This document shows positions 1 to 13,700 of a stretch of DNA of 64,000 bases, piece after piece. The DNA is from Bryoerythrophyllum caledonicum (lineage: Eukaryota > Streptophyta > Bryopsida > Pottiales > Pottiaceae): assembly GCA_963971425.1 (NCBI GenBank), contig OZ020517.1, forward strand, positions 22,392,462 through 22,456,461, read 5' to 3'. Every line of letters starts with the position of its first letter. Position 1 is the first letter of the stretch. The translations under genes were made by a program, and so were the position numbers. The notes below the pieces were generated by a model. That model saw only the letters and a program-made list of their open reading frames with translations. It made no database searches and had not been told where the DNA came from.

Positions 1-699
1 CTCCAACACACACACAAGGTCACACACACGACCTTAGTAGTTAGGGTATTTCCCTAACTTATTTCATGAAGAATAAATATACAATGCATTCATGCATAAG
101 AATTTTATCCACAATTAATACCTAATGCATGCACTTGTATTTACAACACACAATGTCAAATTTATGCAATGAAGTTCACATAATATTGCAATTATACATA
201 TAACTCAAGTCACAAGACTCTACATATGCAAATTCAATAACAATTATATATTCATATATAAAATTAAATACTCTTACAACATTAAGAGTCATCAACTAGC
301 TCTTTCACCTAAAGCTAGGGCTCACTCCAATCTTCCTCCAAGGAATTTCTATGGTAATGGCCAAGAATGCTAAAAATTCAAGCTAGTCATTCTACTCAAC
401 ATCCAAGAGGTACAACTCTTGGAAAGAGGTTTTCCCTAGTAGTATTAACCATTAAGATTAATTCCACTAAATCTTCACATCTCTTCATATCCATTCATGA
501 AAAGGTACACTCTATCCAAAGGGTGCGAGTCCAACCCTTTTCCCATTATTTCCTTATTCTTGGATATGAATAGGTACTTTCCACCTAATTATCTACTTAG
601 TGTAAACTTAATCATTAATTTTTTAATTCTCCATATATCTACAACCCTTTTTACACTTAATTTTCGGAAAAAAGCTAATTTTGTCATTTTGGCTCTACA
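1..699 (-). repeat. A1 3' LTR, cut by the window edge
   Basis: Direct copy of 17318-18014. The LTR ends with ggctctaca on the plus strand at 699, so its minus-strand start is TGTAGAGCC. The rest of the LTR (about 1.3 kb) lies to the left of the window. No differences from the other LTR were seen by eye. Confidence 0.93.
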
Positions 700-716
700 T
701 AGCCCTCCTCTTAGCT
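700..716 (-). other. A1 polypurine tract
   Basis: Read on the minus strand, the bases just inside the 3' LTR are purine-rich (AAGAGGAGGGCTA, then TGTAGAG). This is the expected place and composition for the plus-strand primer of an LTR element. Confidence 0.7.
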
Positions 717-2956
717 TGGAGACGTCCTCGTCGACTTCAACGACCTTGGTCCTTGAACTTGATCTTTTGCACTCCATCTTCCTTTCTATCATTTTTCTCG
801 TAGTCTCTTTATGCTCCATATAGATTTCTTCTTACTTGTCTTTATTCTCTAAGAATTATTTATTTTCTTTATTTGCTTTCTATTGTTCTTCTCTTTAATG
901 AGTATGTCTCATACATACTTGGCTTCAAGTTCCTCTTTTTAACTTAACTATTTTAGTTAAGTCTTCCATTTGTAGATTTCCATAATTTTTCATTTTAGCT
1001 TTGAATTTTTTCATTTTCTTCTAAATCTTCATTTTTAATTTTCATTGCTTTTCAAATTTTTCCTTTCAATTTATTTTTTCTTCATATATTTTTTCATTTT
1101 TTTAGAAAATTAGCACTCATTAGTCCTCACATCTCTTGATTAGTAAATTAGTAGTGCATCTTCACAACAAATTACTAATCCTAGATTACTAATTTTCTTT
1201 CCATACTCTTCTATTTCTATTTTTTCTAACTTGTGTGAGCTACCCTATCATACAATTCAAGTAGTGTGTATATTACTTCACCACTAATCGTCTCATCTAC
1301 ATGACTCACATTGTTTTCTATAGCCTTTTTGCTTTATCTCTCAATATTTATCATGTTCTTTCTTATTTTTCCCTTCCATGATACTCTCTCATTAGAATTA
1401 TCATGTTCTCTCCCTCTTATTTTTTCCTTTCATGATAATCTCTCATTATAGTTATCATGTTCTCTCCCTCTTATTTTTTCCTTTCATCTATATGCATTTT
1501 TTTTCATTTTTTTCATTTTTTTTTTTAAAAAAAAAAAAATTATTTTATTTTTTATTATTTTATTTTATTTTTTATTTTTACAAATTCAATTGAATTTGCT
1601 CTTCCCTTAAGATACTATCCCTCCACATATTCTTAAAACTCTCACTACATCAAAGTCTTAAGATTTTTGTTTTATCCAAAGTGTAACTGACTTTGGTTTT
1701 ATTCTTAAGGAGACTGACTCATAACAGGTTTTTTAAGAACTGACTTACTTAAGGAAAATAAGGATTAACCTATTTGTTCTTTTCCTTTAAGGAACTATAT
1801 CTCTCTTACTCGTCTGATTCTTAATGTTCTAGTCTGCTCAAGGTTGTACCTTAAACTCTCACTTCTCTTAAGGTCACGGGAAGAAATGATCTCACTCAAA
1901 ACAGTGTGTTTAAAGAATCTTACAAACTTATACTTGAAAGAGATCTTCGCTAAAAATTTGAACTTGAGGAGTGGTACTTTAAAGGATAAACTTACTACAT
2001 ACTTTTTAGTAGGAAAATTATCTGTTCTTTCAGCCTATTCGTTTCTTCCCGAACTGGTTCTTAAGTACGTACAGACAGAGCTCTGTCTGTATTGACAGGT
2101 TCCATATTTTGCCGCAAGTCTCAATCTCTTTAAAATCCGTTTTTCCTTCCAATTTTCTTCCCTAAGTTCCTCGTACCGCTTTGCTCATGACTTGTGCTTC
2201 ATTGTGCTTCACATTATGAAAATTTGGTGTACTTATATCTCTGGATAATCGAAACAATAAGTGGAATTTTTACTTTCCAGCCATAGCAGGTTCAGCATTT
2301 GTCCCATATCGTTTGGTGAGGCTCCTGTGGCTCACGATATATAGGCTGACGAACCTCCAACCCACATCTAGCAGGCCTTGGTGGTCTGGTTGACGTGTGA
2401 CGCGGGTATATACTGTCGTGGCAACCTCCGGGTGCTAGTGCCGGGTATGTACCATCATACGCGGCCTACCCCACCACGCTTGACTAGGGTGTTGACTTCT
2501 GTAGTTACAGGCAGTTCAACAATTTTTATTATTTTTTTTTCACTTTACTGCACAGTGTTTCTTTCTTTGTGTGTACACTTCCAAGTCACCGAACCTCTTT
2601 TCAGCATACTTCCACTCTTATGTTTTTTGTAGTAATCTCATAGTTGTTCGTCATTCTCCAACAGTTACTCATTTTAATTAGTTGTTGATTTCATTTTGTC
2701 GTGTTCATAATCTTATGACACCGTCTCATACAGCTAATATCATTCATATTTCCAGAAGTAGATTGCAACTTTACAATGCTTTGTTCAGTCTTTCAACATC
2801 AGCTATCAGCTCATTATCATGGCTTCCATAACAAGCCATATTCTGAGTCTTGAAGCTGCAAACGCCTAAGCTTTAATTGCCACCTCAAAATCACAAAATT
2901 CCATCTTAGTCCTTACATTGTCTGCACATAGCTCCTCCTAAAAACCTTATGTCTAC
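717..2956 (-). other. A1 3' untranslated region
   Basis: About 2.2 kb between the accessory coding region and the polypurine tract. It is AT-rich, with long T/A runs at about 1500-1580 and pyrimidine-rich stretches. Scattered CTTAAG-like motifs occur at about 1600-2000. No ORF here has support; the few short ORFs show no recognisable domain. Its length is unusual for a 3' UTR, so remains of further coding sequence cannot be excluded. Confidence 0.5.
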
Positions 2957-5900
2957 TTAAGATCTTGGTCTGGCTTCGAGTCGAGGGCGCTTGTGCTTGT
3001 ATGCATCCTTGAACTCACACTCCTGGAGAATCAGCTGTAGCTCAGCCATCTCCACATTACGACGAACATCTTCGTCATGCTTAAAAAGATACGTCTCGTG
3101 CGCCTTCTGATAACTCAGCCATGCAACTAGCTGCTCTTGACGCTTGCTTGAATTCTCCAAAGCAAACACCGAGCTCGCATCATGGAGGAAGTTGGTGATT
3201 ACCATACACTCCAAAGCTCTCATATGGCGACTTGGCATCTGCTGCATCTTCGTCCATAAGTGAAATTCAAGCTTGGTCTCATCAAACCTGTTGACGTTCA
3301 CCACACACTTGTATCGTATACACATGTGAGATAGGATGTTGCAAAATACTGCAGCTCGAAAACACACAGGGTCCGTGTGTCTTCGGTGAATCTCAAAAAA
3401 GGCTCGATAGGAATCACTGCATTCCTGGGGAGAAGAAAAACTCCCTGGAATCTGTGGCCAGTTGTAAGGCACTGTGTCGAGCTTACTCCAGGGCGCCCAC
3501 TTGTAACGCCGATATCCCTTCAAGGGACACTGGTGGTAGCTCATCGTGATCGCTGCTGGTGACACCGTTGACCAAGTCTGGGATACCTTGGGATATAGTT
3601 GATCCCACTGTCTCCAGACCTGCGGTGACAAGCCAAAGTCCTCCAACAGCCAATCTATGGCTTGCCATGAGGGAAATGGCACCTCCTCCTCGCTGTTAAA
3701 CAGATTCTCGTACTCTCCGAGAAATCGTTGCTTGTTCAACGATCCGGTCACTGGTAGTGGCAAGCCTCCCCAGATCGTGTGTCTATAATCTGGAGGGGGT
3801 GACATGAAAGTGGCCATCTGAACCGCATCTGCCACATCCACCGTTTTCTTCTTTGCTCCCTCGATCGCACGCTTAAGTCGGTGGTGAGCTCGGACCTTGG
3901 CGTAGAGATACTGCCCCATGGTGATCTCACCTCGCTGAGCCAAGTCCTCGCGCTCCTGGACTTGAGTAATGCATCCCACAAAGCTCTGCTCATTTTGTAA
4001 TAGCTTCGTCAGCTTCTCCATCTGGTTCTTCCATTCTCCCAGATAGTCCGAGGAGAGGGGAATGGTCTTAAGATCAACCTCAGGAATGACTACCATTCGT
4101 TGAGCTACATCTGGTTGATCATACTGCCTCCGCATCTGCAGCTGCCCCTCCAAGTGCCAGTAATATAGTAGCACTCTGGCTCCAATATCACCGATCGGCA
4201 CCAGCAGCTGTCTCGAGTCCTCCAGCTGAAGGTCTTGTCTCACGATCATTTCGCAGATTAGATTCTGCATATTGGCGAAATTCGCCGCTACGGTCCACAC
4301 GTTCTGAAATTCTCCTCGGCTCAGCTTGTCTCCATGATTCAAACACATCATGGTTAAACAAGCGGTCCTTTGCAACTCATAGGCTCGGAAGAGTGCAAAG
4401 GTTGGCGGACTGTGTAAGTCCTGGCGCCAAATGGCCTCTTGGAGTTTGCCCTTCACTCCTCTATCTACTGTTGTCTGTGAAGTCAACCGGGCATTAGCCT
4501 CGGTGACCTCCCGTACCTTCTCTTCCAATTCTGCTACCTGCGAAGAGTCGGGCGTAGCTACGGTCGACGTTTCCCTGCTTGCCTGTACCTCCCTCTTCTG
4601 TTGTGCTAGGGACGTCGCCAACTCCTTCGCGAGATTCTTCTCAACCTGACACTGTTCCTGCACCTGCTGATATTGAGTCTTCAGATTCTCAATCTCGAGC
4701 AAGTATTCTTCAACTTGTCGCTCCTTCGCAGTGTGGAGATCCTTCCAGTGGGTAGCGCTCCCGGAAGCTTGCCGGAGCTCTTCTTGCAACGTGTGCCAAT
4801 CTCGCACCTGTGCTTCCTTGTCTCCAGCTAGAGCCGAATTCTCCTTCTCCGACTCCGCCTTGAGGCGATGGTACTCCTGCTCCATGTGGCTCAGCTTCTT
4901 CTGCAATTCCTCGCATTGCTGTGCCTTCGTCGTCTGATCGTTGCACAAGGTCTCCCAGCGCTGAACTTCTTCAGTTGTTTGGGCTAACTTCCCTCGCAGT
5001 TCACCTCGCTCTCGGTCCAGCAGCTCTCTAGCCCGCTCAGCTTCCAACAGCGACTTCTCCAGCCGGAGCTTCTCGCGTTGGAAGTCCTTCTACATTTGAT
5101 CCTTGGCCAACAAGACGTCCTTGTTGGTGGCTTGATATTGAGCTACGAGATCATCCTTTTGGATCACCATCAGCTCGAGTTTCTCCTTACTCAGCTCACG
5201 AACCTCACTCCGTTTGGTGCCATCGGCTTCCTGCGATTTCTTCTCTGTTCGCTTGATAGGCACTTCATCCTCAGGGTCCTCTACGTCGATGACGTTAGGA
5301 GCAGCGTACGGGACAATCTGCTTGGATGGTGTCTTGGGCGGCTTCGCTGTTCCTGGTGTACGCGGTTCCTGCCCTGAGGTGATCCTTAAAACACCTCCAG
5401 TGCCGATCGGGTGCTTCACCTTTTTCTTCTGCACCTCCACCAACGGTGTCTTCCCCTTGTCTTTCGCTCGTACAGGGGCTTGAGGTGACCCTGGTGTCTC
5501 CTCTTCCTCGTCCTCCCTCGCAGGACTTGGCACGTCGTTATCTCCCACGTCCTCTTCTTCTTCAGAAGCTTCTTCCGGTTCGTCCTCTTCCTCTTCCGGT
5601 TCTTCGACCATCTTGCGCAATCTCTTCTTCCTGGGACTTCTCCCTGATTCTTCTTCCACCTGTTGCGCTCCTCCAGTCAAGCTCTTCCTCAATGGGGGAC
5701 AGATTGCTGAGAAGTATGTGGTTCCATGGAAGAAGATGTTATGGCGGGTATTCTTCCCTGCCAGCTCCAATCGGAGATGCGCGTACATGATCTTGGACCA
5801 GTTGAGTCGCTCTCCATTCCAGCTCTTGTAAGCTGCGGCCAACGCGCTGGGCGATAATACCTCCGTTCCATCAAAAGCCATCAAAAGTCGAAGGTTGATA

Positions 5901-6424
5901 AATTTCAACCACTCCTTCCACGAAGCCTTGGCCTTCCTGATTGAATATCCCCGTCCTACCTTGGCGTCGTCTGGCCTCTCGAATACCCGACTGAGCTCAG
6001 TCTTGGTTAGCAAAGGCAATCCCACCAGCGTAGGTCCTGTCTTCGGCAAGCTTGGACAATGCTGCTGGACGATCTCCACGTCGAAGCGAACCACTTCACC
6101 GTTGATTAAAAATTCGTCTTGCGCGCCTCGCTTGGAGCCCAGCATGAAGGCCAGCACTCGCGGTAGATCCGCCTCCGGCCATTGTTGCTCGATGAATTGC
6201 AGGAGACCTGCCTTTTCCAAGTTCTTGCGGTTGCCCTCATACACCTTCTTTGGCAACTCCCTGAGCGGTGAAGGATCAATCTCAAAATCCTTCTTCGGCT
6301 TCCGTTTCTGGCTCATCTTGATCTCTGAGTCAACTGTTCTCTTACAACCAACGCCACTCTGTGAATTTGGATTCACCATCTTGCACCTGTCTTTAACAAC
6401 AAAGCAAAGCTCTTTTTCCTGCAA
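2957..6424 (-). pseudogene. A1 3' accessory coding region, conserved N-terminal domain plus coiled coil plus C-terminal domain
   Basis: This is a coding region downstream of integrase that ordinary gypsy elements lack. In order it holds: a conserved globular part (for example LLQFIEQQWPEADLPRV and FLINGEVVRFDVEIVQ) of about 230 residues; a charged, acidic and proline-rich linker (EEPEEEEDEPEE); a long heptad-rich coiled coil with many E, Q, K and L; and a C-terminal globular part of about 450 residues (YELQRTACLTMM, NLICEMIVRQDLQL, DIGARVLLYYWHLEG). The same order and motifs recur at 61438-64000 in A2, so it is an inherited part of the family and not a captured passenger in one copy. About one break is present. 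The N-terminal part resembles the 'plant transposon protein' type of domain known downstream of pol in some plant elements, but that is a guess from pattern. Function unknown; the coiled coil suggests self-assembly or tethering. Confidence 0.75.
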
Positions 6425-7776
6425 TGTCTACTTCGTTTTTGCAATCTTCTTTACGCTACGAACACTCTTAAGACATGCACCTACACTCATAGAATTCCCT
6501 ATCATCTGTGCAGACTTATGTCTTAAGATTACATGCAAGGTGGTTACAACGGTTATTCCGTTTCTTGATTTTCTTTAACAAACTCTTTGATTTTACTCTC
6601 GTAGATAGTTATCTACTCTCAGTAAATTTTATTTCGTTAATCTCATACCTTAGCAAGGAAGATCAGTTGAATTCTGTTGTCTTAAGCAACCTTATTCACA
6701 ACGACATGGCATAATCCAACAATTCTGTGAACTCACATTCAGCATGACTTAAACGACGAACTTACCACCAGAACGTGTGACAACCTCTGCCTTCGCTCTT
6801 GGTGACCCCTCGCTTCCCCGACGCAGAGTCTCACAAAACTCACGATACACTCTGACTCTCAATAATGCAAACTAACCTCTCGACTCTGCTTCAGCGACTG
6901 AACAATGCACTTGTGAATTCTCTCTGATGAGCCATAGCCAAGTTTGGCAGCTCGTTTTCTTAACGGCTCATCAAGTTTGCCACTTGGTTTTAAGTCTTGC
7001 CCCCACTCGTCCTTATCATCACGTTATTCAAGTCATTGCAATGATCTTTTTGACGTGATTGATTGTTGTTTCCCTCGGGTGAAGTGCCCACTTTTGTCCC
7101 TTCCATGTCACTTTAGTTGATCTTTTGTCATGATGAGATTTCTCCATTTTATGACAAGGTCGCTTCTCACAGATTTCCTACCAACTTAATCATCATTTTT
7201 ATTTTCTTAACTATTTCCATTTTTCATAATTTGCATCGTCTTACTTCTGTTTTAAGGCATCTCCTTATTTAAGTTTATTGTTGTCTCACAATTTTACTTT
7301 TTAAGATGAACTCCAGGGACAACCCCAGACTTACTGTCTTAAGGTGTCTACTCAAGTTCTTAAGACAACTGTAGATCTGACGTCTCTTGAGTGCTTGAAG
7401 ACAGCTTAAGTTCTTTAAGACAACTGTGTCTTTAAGAGCACTTAAGTTCTTAAGACAACTGACATGACATCACACTTATGATCTTACTTCTGTGACTTAA
7501 CTTGAGATGACTTCTTAAGTACTGTTCCTTTATGCAAAAATGATTTAGCTTTTAAGATTTTTGATTTTTTCAATAATACCTTATGACAAGGTTTCTCTCA
7601 AGAAAGTTTTTTGTGCATGTTTTTGTGAATGTTCACAAATTAACAATGACTAAAAACACAATATTTTTAACTTTCCCTTTGGTAGTTTAGGGTCGTTCCG
7701 GACCACTCAAAAACTTTTTCTTAAGATTACCCTTAAGTAGGGGTGTAGCCCCCCTCTTTTAAAAGGTAACTTGCCC
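6425..7776 (-). other. A1 spacer between gag-pol and the accessory region
   Basis: About 1.35 kb without a supported ORF. It contains a cluster of CTTAAG/TTAAG motifs around 7290-7470, similar to those in the LTR. Its size and place match the 59408-61437 spacer of A2. It could hold signals for expressing the downstream accessory region (a promoter or a splice acceptor), but none can be pinned down by eye. Confidence 0.5.
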
Positions 7777-10700
7777 TCAAGTTACATACTTTTTGAGCCT
7801 GTATCCATTATAGCGTGTTGCATGTACATTACCTGCAAAATCTTGTAATTCGACGGAGCCATTAGGATAAGATTTAAGTATTTTATATGGTCCAAACCAT
7901 CTCATTTTAAATTTCCCTGGAAATTTCTGGAATCTACTATCATAGAGTAGGACTAAATCATTTTCTTTTAGAGTTTTTGGTTGTAATTTACTATCATAAT
8001 AAGTTTTCCTTTGTTTTTGTATAGCTTCCATATTCATGTAGGCTTGACCTCTAATTTCATCTAGACGTTCCAGATTATCTAATCTTTCTCTTAAAGATTG
8101 TTCATCATCTAATCTTTCAGAAATTGCCACACGTAAGGAAGGTAATGCCACTTCTATTGGGAGCATAGCTTCCAATCCATACACTAATTGAAAAGGGGTT
8201 GCTTTAGTTGTAGTTTTTATTGTACATCTATATGCCCATAATGCATTATTCAACTCATAATCCCAATTAGATGCATTGCCTTGTAATGTCTTAGTGATGA
8301 TCTTGCAAAGAATACCATTAGACTTCTCAGTTTGTCCATTAGCTCTAGGGTGATAGGGTGACGACTTACGGTGCTTAATAAAATACTTTTGCAACATTTT
8401 CTCAATAGTGTCATTGATGAAATGAGTCCCTCTATCACTTACAATTTCTTTTGGACACCCAAACCTAGTGATAATATGTTCATAAATGAATTTTGCAACA
8501 GTGTCTGCATCATCATTTTTAGTGGCAAGGGCCTCTACCCACTTAGTCACATATTCTGTTGCAACCAAGATATAGCGTTTTTGACCCTCACGACTAGGTG
8601 GTTTAATGGGGCCTACAAAGTCAATTCCCCATTTCTCAAAAGGAATTTGTGCTAAAATTGGTGTTAATGGCATAGCCTTAGTAGCTGTCGGTTTACCGAC
8701 TCGCTGACAAGGATCACATTTTTTAACATAATTAGTGGCGTCGGCAAAAAGTGTGGGCCACCAATAGCCTGCTCGTAATGCTTTTTGAGCGGTAGCCCAA
8801 CCCGCAAAATGCCCTCCACAGACATCATCATGACATCCTACTAAAATCATTGACACTTCACTAGGATTTACACATCGTCGAAGTACATCATCTTTACCTC
8901 GCTTATAGAGAACACCACTAATCATAGTGTATGGTAACGATTGATGCACTAGTTTAATTTTATCTTTGCTAGTGTATTCAATAGGAAAAGTAGCTTTAGT
9001 TAAATAGTAGATGATGTCGGCATATTCTTTTGGAATTACATCAAGTACCTCCACACCCTCCTTAACAGAAAAGATGTGTGCATCTGGAAAGTTATCATCT
9101 ATGGACTGTGGATTTATGGTCTCACTAAGTCTTGATAAAAAATCTGCATTTTGATGTATTTTCCCCGGTCTGACATTTATGGTAAAATTAAACTCTTGTA
9201 ATAACAAAATCCACCTCGCAATTCGTCCACTTAATTGAGGCTTATTGATCATATACTTCAAAGCATCATGATCAATATGGAAAGTAAATTTATAACCCAA
9301 TAAATAATGTCTATATTTTTAAACAGAGAAGATCATGCCAAGACCTTCTCTTTCAGTCACAGAATAATTTCTTTCTGGGGCACTCAACTGTCTACTTGCA
9401 AAATAAATTGGTCTATCATGACCTTTAGAATCTTTTTGACTTAAGACACTTCCAATGGCCATATTAGAAGCATCAACATACACTTCAAAAGGTTTTGTCC
9501 AATCTGGGGGAATTAGGACAGGTGCTTTACTAAGACGACGTTTTAACTTGTTAAAAGCTTTGGTGCAATCATCTGTCCATACCCCAGGTAATAAAGTTTG
9601 TTTTGTTAAGACATTCAAAGGTGCTGCTATGAAAGCAAACCTATAAATAAATCTTCTATAATAACCTGTTGCACCTAGAAAGCCTTTTAGTCCTGTTAGA
9701 TGTTTAGGTATTTCCATATTAAGAATAATGTCTACTTTGTCTGGGTCTACCGATATTCCCTCTTTTGAAACAACATGACCTAATAATTTACCACATACAG
9801 TGGCAAACTCAGACTTAGCAGCATTTATGGAGATGCCATATTCTTTACATTGATTAAAACATTTCTTTAGGTTTTGTGCATGATCTTTCTTAGAACCAAA
9901 CACACAAAAATCATCTAAAAATATCTCCATAAATTTTCTAAGATATTTTGTAAAGGCTTGAGTCATAACTCTTTGGAATGTTGCCGGAGCATTGCACAAT
10001 CCAAATGGCATGACATTATATGCAAAAGTTCCCCAGTCCGTAGTGAAAGTGGTCAATGGTTTATCTTCTGGGGCAATCTGCACTTGATTATAACCCGAGA
10101 ATCCATCAAGGAAAGAATAACACTCATGACCGGCTACACCATCTAGGACTGCATCCGAAAATGGTAATGGAAAGAAATCTTTCTTAGTGGCTTTGTTCAA
10201 CTGTCTGAAATCCTGACAAATACGGATCTTACCATTCTTTTTAGGTACTATGACAATAGGTGACACCCATTCGCTAAATGGCACGGGATAAATGAAATTA
10301 CACTCCAGTAATTTATCAATTTCCTCTTTAACCATCAGAGAATACTTTGGGTTCATCCTATATTGCCTTTGCCTAACAGGTTTAGCATCCGCTTCTAGGA
10401 TAATTCGATGTTGACAAACATCAGGAGGTATGCCTTTCAAGTCTTTATAAGTCCAAGCAAAGGCATCCTTTTCCTTCTTAAAGAATTCCAACCATTCTTC
10501 ATATTCTTTAGAACTTAATTCATCATATATTTTAATAGGCTTAGGATCTTCCGTAGTGCCTAAATTTATTTCTATAGTATTTTTTACTAAAGGTCGAACA
10601 TTAGGAATTTTTTTATCACCTAGTAATTGATCCGAGTCTGACACATAAGGAATTTCCTTATCTGACTTCCCCTCAATAGTAATATTAAAAATAGGAGCAT

Positions 10701-13700
10701 TTTGCCATGCTTCAATAGCTGCATCCGAGTCATCAACTTGACTGGGAGGGACAAAATACTCTCCATGACCTAAGCCTTTAAACGTAGGCATGTCCTGGAC
10801 AACATTAGTGTCTTCAGGCTCAGATTCTGAATTGGGATCAGTAGTCCAATCTGAAGCATCATCCTGGGTCTCACCATGATAGTTTGCAGGAAACATAGGG
10901 AGAATAATTTGACTTTTACCCTTCCCAATTGTTAAAGTTCCCTTACCCCAATCGTCCTTAGCTTTAGCCAATGACAACCAAGGCCTGCCAAGGAGTATAG
11001 GATATGTGGAAATGGACTCACTCACCTTAAAGACAATATAGTCAATTTTATAATCAATTCCACCAATTATTGTATTTAATTGTATCAATTTTCCCAAAGG
11101 TTTGACTCTACTTTGATCGGCCATTCTTAAAATAATGGGAGTAGGAACTAAGTTGGTTATACCCAACTCTTCCATAGTGTCAACATTCATAAGGTTGACA
11201 CTACTCCCACTATCAATTTGGACTCCATCAATTAAAGTTCCATCTATAATTACATCGACTGTAGGTGCACCTGGATCTAGAGAGATATCATGAACGTTCA
11301 CAATTTCGGGTTGAGATTTACTTGTTTCCTTATTTATTTTTTGTTTAGTTCCTTTAACATTGCCCTCCTCTTGTATTTTTGCTCTCTTTCTAATTAGAGA
11401 AGATGTTAATTCATTTTTACAATAAGGTGACAATGCAAGTAATTGTCTCAAAGAAATTTGAGGTTGTAATCTATCTAAATCTGTGAGAATATCATATGGA
11501 TGCATACCCACTGTTAATCTCATAATTCTATTATGTTTTTTCTTTTTTAAAGACATAGATGATTCTTTCATTATCTTTTTTGAAGGCTTATAAAAAGTAG
11601 GTTGTTCCAATGGTTTCATGGAGGTACTTGTTTTTTCCACTTTTGGAATTATAGGTACAACTTTTTCTGGCAAAGTAGATGTTATAGGTACTTGAGTTGG
11701 ATTTTCCTGAGAATCACTACTTGTCATCTCTATTATTTGTGGTGATGGTTTAAGAATTTCTGGTCTTTTTAGTATAGTTGGCATATCTCTAGCAAGCACA
11801 GGATTAAGTTTTACTTTGCTATAATCACTCTCTGAACTATTAATGGGTTCTTTTTCAAGGGTCTTCTTGGCTTGTGATCTAGTGATAAAGACATCTTGAG
11901 GTGTATCAATTGCCATATAATTAACATTTCTAGTATTAGAAGACTCTACTTCTTGAATTTGAACTTGTTTCCTAACATTAGGAAACTCAGTAATTATGGC
12001 TGTGCAAAAGGTAGAAACATGTCCTGTTTGGCCACATCTCCCACACAAGGGATTAAAACCAACTTGTTGACGTGCATTTGTGCATTCCCTAGAATAATGA
12101 CCTGGCTCTCCACATCTATAACATATTACTTCTTTGTTTCGATCTTGGTTAGGTTCTCTCCAAACTTGATGTTGACTATAACCATTATTTCTTCTCGGAT
12201 TGTTATTATTGTTTCCTGGTCTGGTGAAAGGTTGTTTGGATGTAATTCTATAAGGTTGTTTCTGGTTATTATTTTGAGAAGGTTGCTCTTGTACTAAGGC
12301 CTTAACTTCCTTGATATTTCTACAAGTAGTTATATCATGACCCTTTGCACCACAATAAGCACATTTAAGCTTAGGTGTTCCTCCTATAGGATATCTACAC
12401 TCGGTGGCCAAGTGTCCATGTCCCTTACAATTACTACACCAAATATTAGTTCGTTGATTAGTAGCCTTAGGTCTTTTATTTTTTCCTTCATTAACTTGGA
12501 CTGACAATTCCCTAAATTGTTTTTGTAAGGCTTGTAGCTCATTTTCCTCATGACTTGGAGGCATCAACGCAAGTTGTTGCTCTCGAGGATGAGGTGGTCC
12601 TTGTATGGTTAATTGGGGTTGACTAGATGTTGACCTAGGATAATAATCTCTTCCACTATTATCCATCCCATATTGAGTAGATACAGGTAAAAGATATGGA
12701 TCCTGATATGGAATTCTTTTTGTTTGTAACAACATATTAGATCGCTGCATAGCAGCTTCCCAATTTCTAGCAGCTTCATATGCTGCATTTAAATTTGCCG
12801 GGTTGGAAAGTTTAACCTGGTATATACACATAGGATCTAATAAACCTCTGGTAAAGGTATTAGTGATCCATGCTTCTGGCATATTATGATCTCGCCATCT
12901 ATTCAATAAGTTTCTAAGCCGAGTATAATATCCGGCTATAGTTTCTGTGGGATACATTTGAAAACTTTGTAACTGATCCTGCAAAGTATTATGATAAGAC
13001 TGGGGTCTGAACCTGGTCAAAAATGCTTCTTTTAAAGCATCCCAGTTTATTGGTTGAGGATCTAATGCCGCATACCACCTCTGAGCTTCCCCTAGTAAAT
13101 TACTAGGAAAACTAGTGATGTACTTATCAATTGCTAAATTATTAGCTATTGCTACTACTTGAAATCTTTCCAAGTAGGAATCTGGATCTTCTCCCAAGTC
13201 ACCATAGAATATGGGAAATGGAGCTATATTAAGCATCCTATGATGCGCCATAGCAAGGGAATTAACACAAGGGTCGTCTGGAGTAGGAGGGGTTGAAGGT
13301 GGTGAGGATAATGAGGACCTGCTAGAGGTAGAACTAGCAGAAGAAGAGTCAAAAGGAGAAGTCCTCCCAGAAGTATGTGAGGGGAGTCCAGCTGGACTCT
13401 CTTCTCGCACTGGTGGTTCTGAGTGCTCTTCTTCTTTACTTTCACTATTAAATAAACTTTCACCTTCTTTAGGCTCACTTTGCTCACCTACATCTAACTT
13501 TTCCTCTTTAATAGGATTATACTTAAATTCCGCTCCTTCTACACTAATTTGGTCAATCTCTTCTTGTATGTCAAAGTTTAAAGTGGTAGGTCTAAGAATT
13601 TGACTAAAAGCTTCTAATAACTCCTTACGAAACTTATGCTTTTCTTCTTCATTTTCCAATGGTCTATCATTCAGAAAATGGTCAATAGATTCTTTTGCTT

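Noticed and set aside
367-823. Short plus-strand frames of 68-108 aa at the A1 LTR, copied at 17684-18017
   Set aside because: Chance frames in an LTR; they run across the LTR border and show no domain.
1500-1580. Poly-T/A run as a possible SINE or retroposed tail
   Set aside because: No adjacent RNA polymerase III box, no target duplication and no gene-like body; plain AT-rich low complexity in the element's 3' UTR.
2290-2510. Possible tRNA-like or small RNA gene in the GC-richer patch
   Set aside because: No cloverleaf or A/B boxes could be drawn.
3377-6578. Plus-strand frames of 60-227 aa opposite the A1 accessory region
   Set aside because: Shadows of the minus-strand coding region; no conservation at the matching place in A2.
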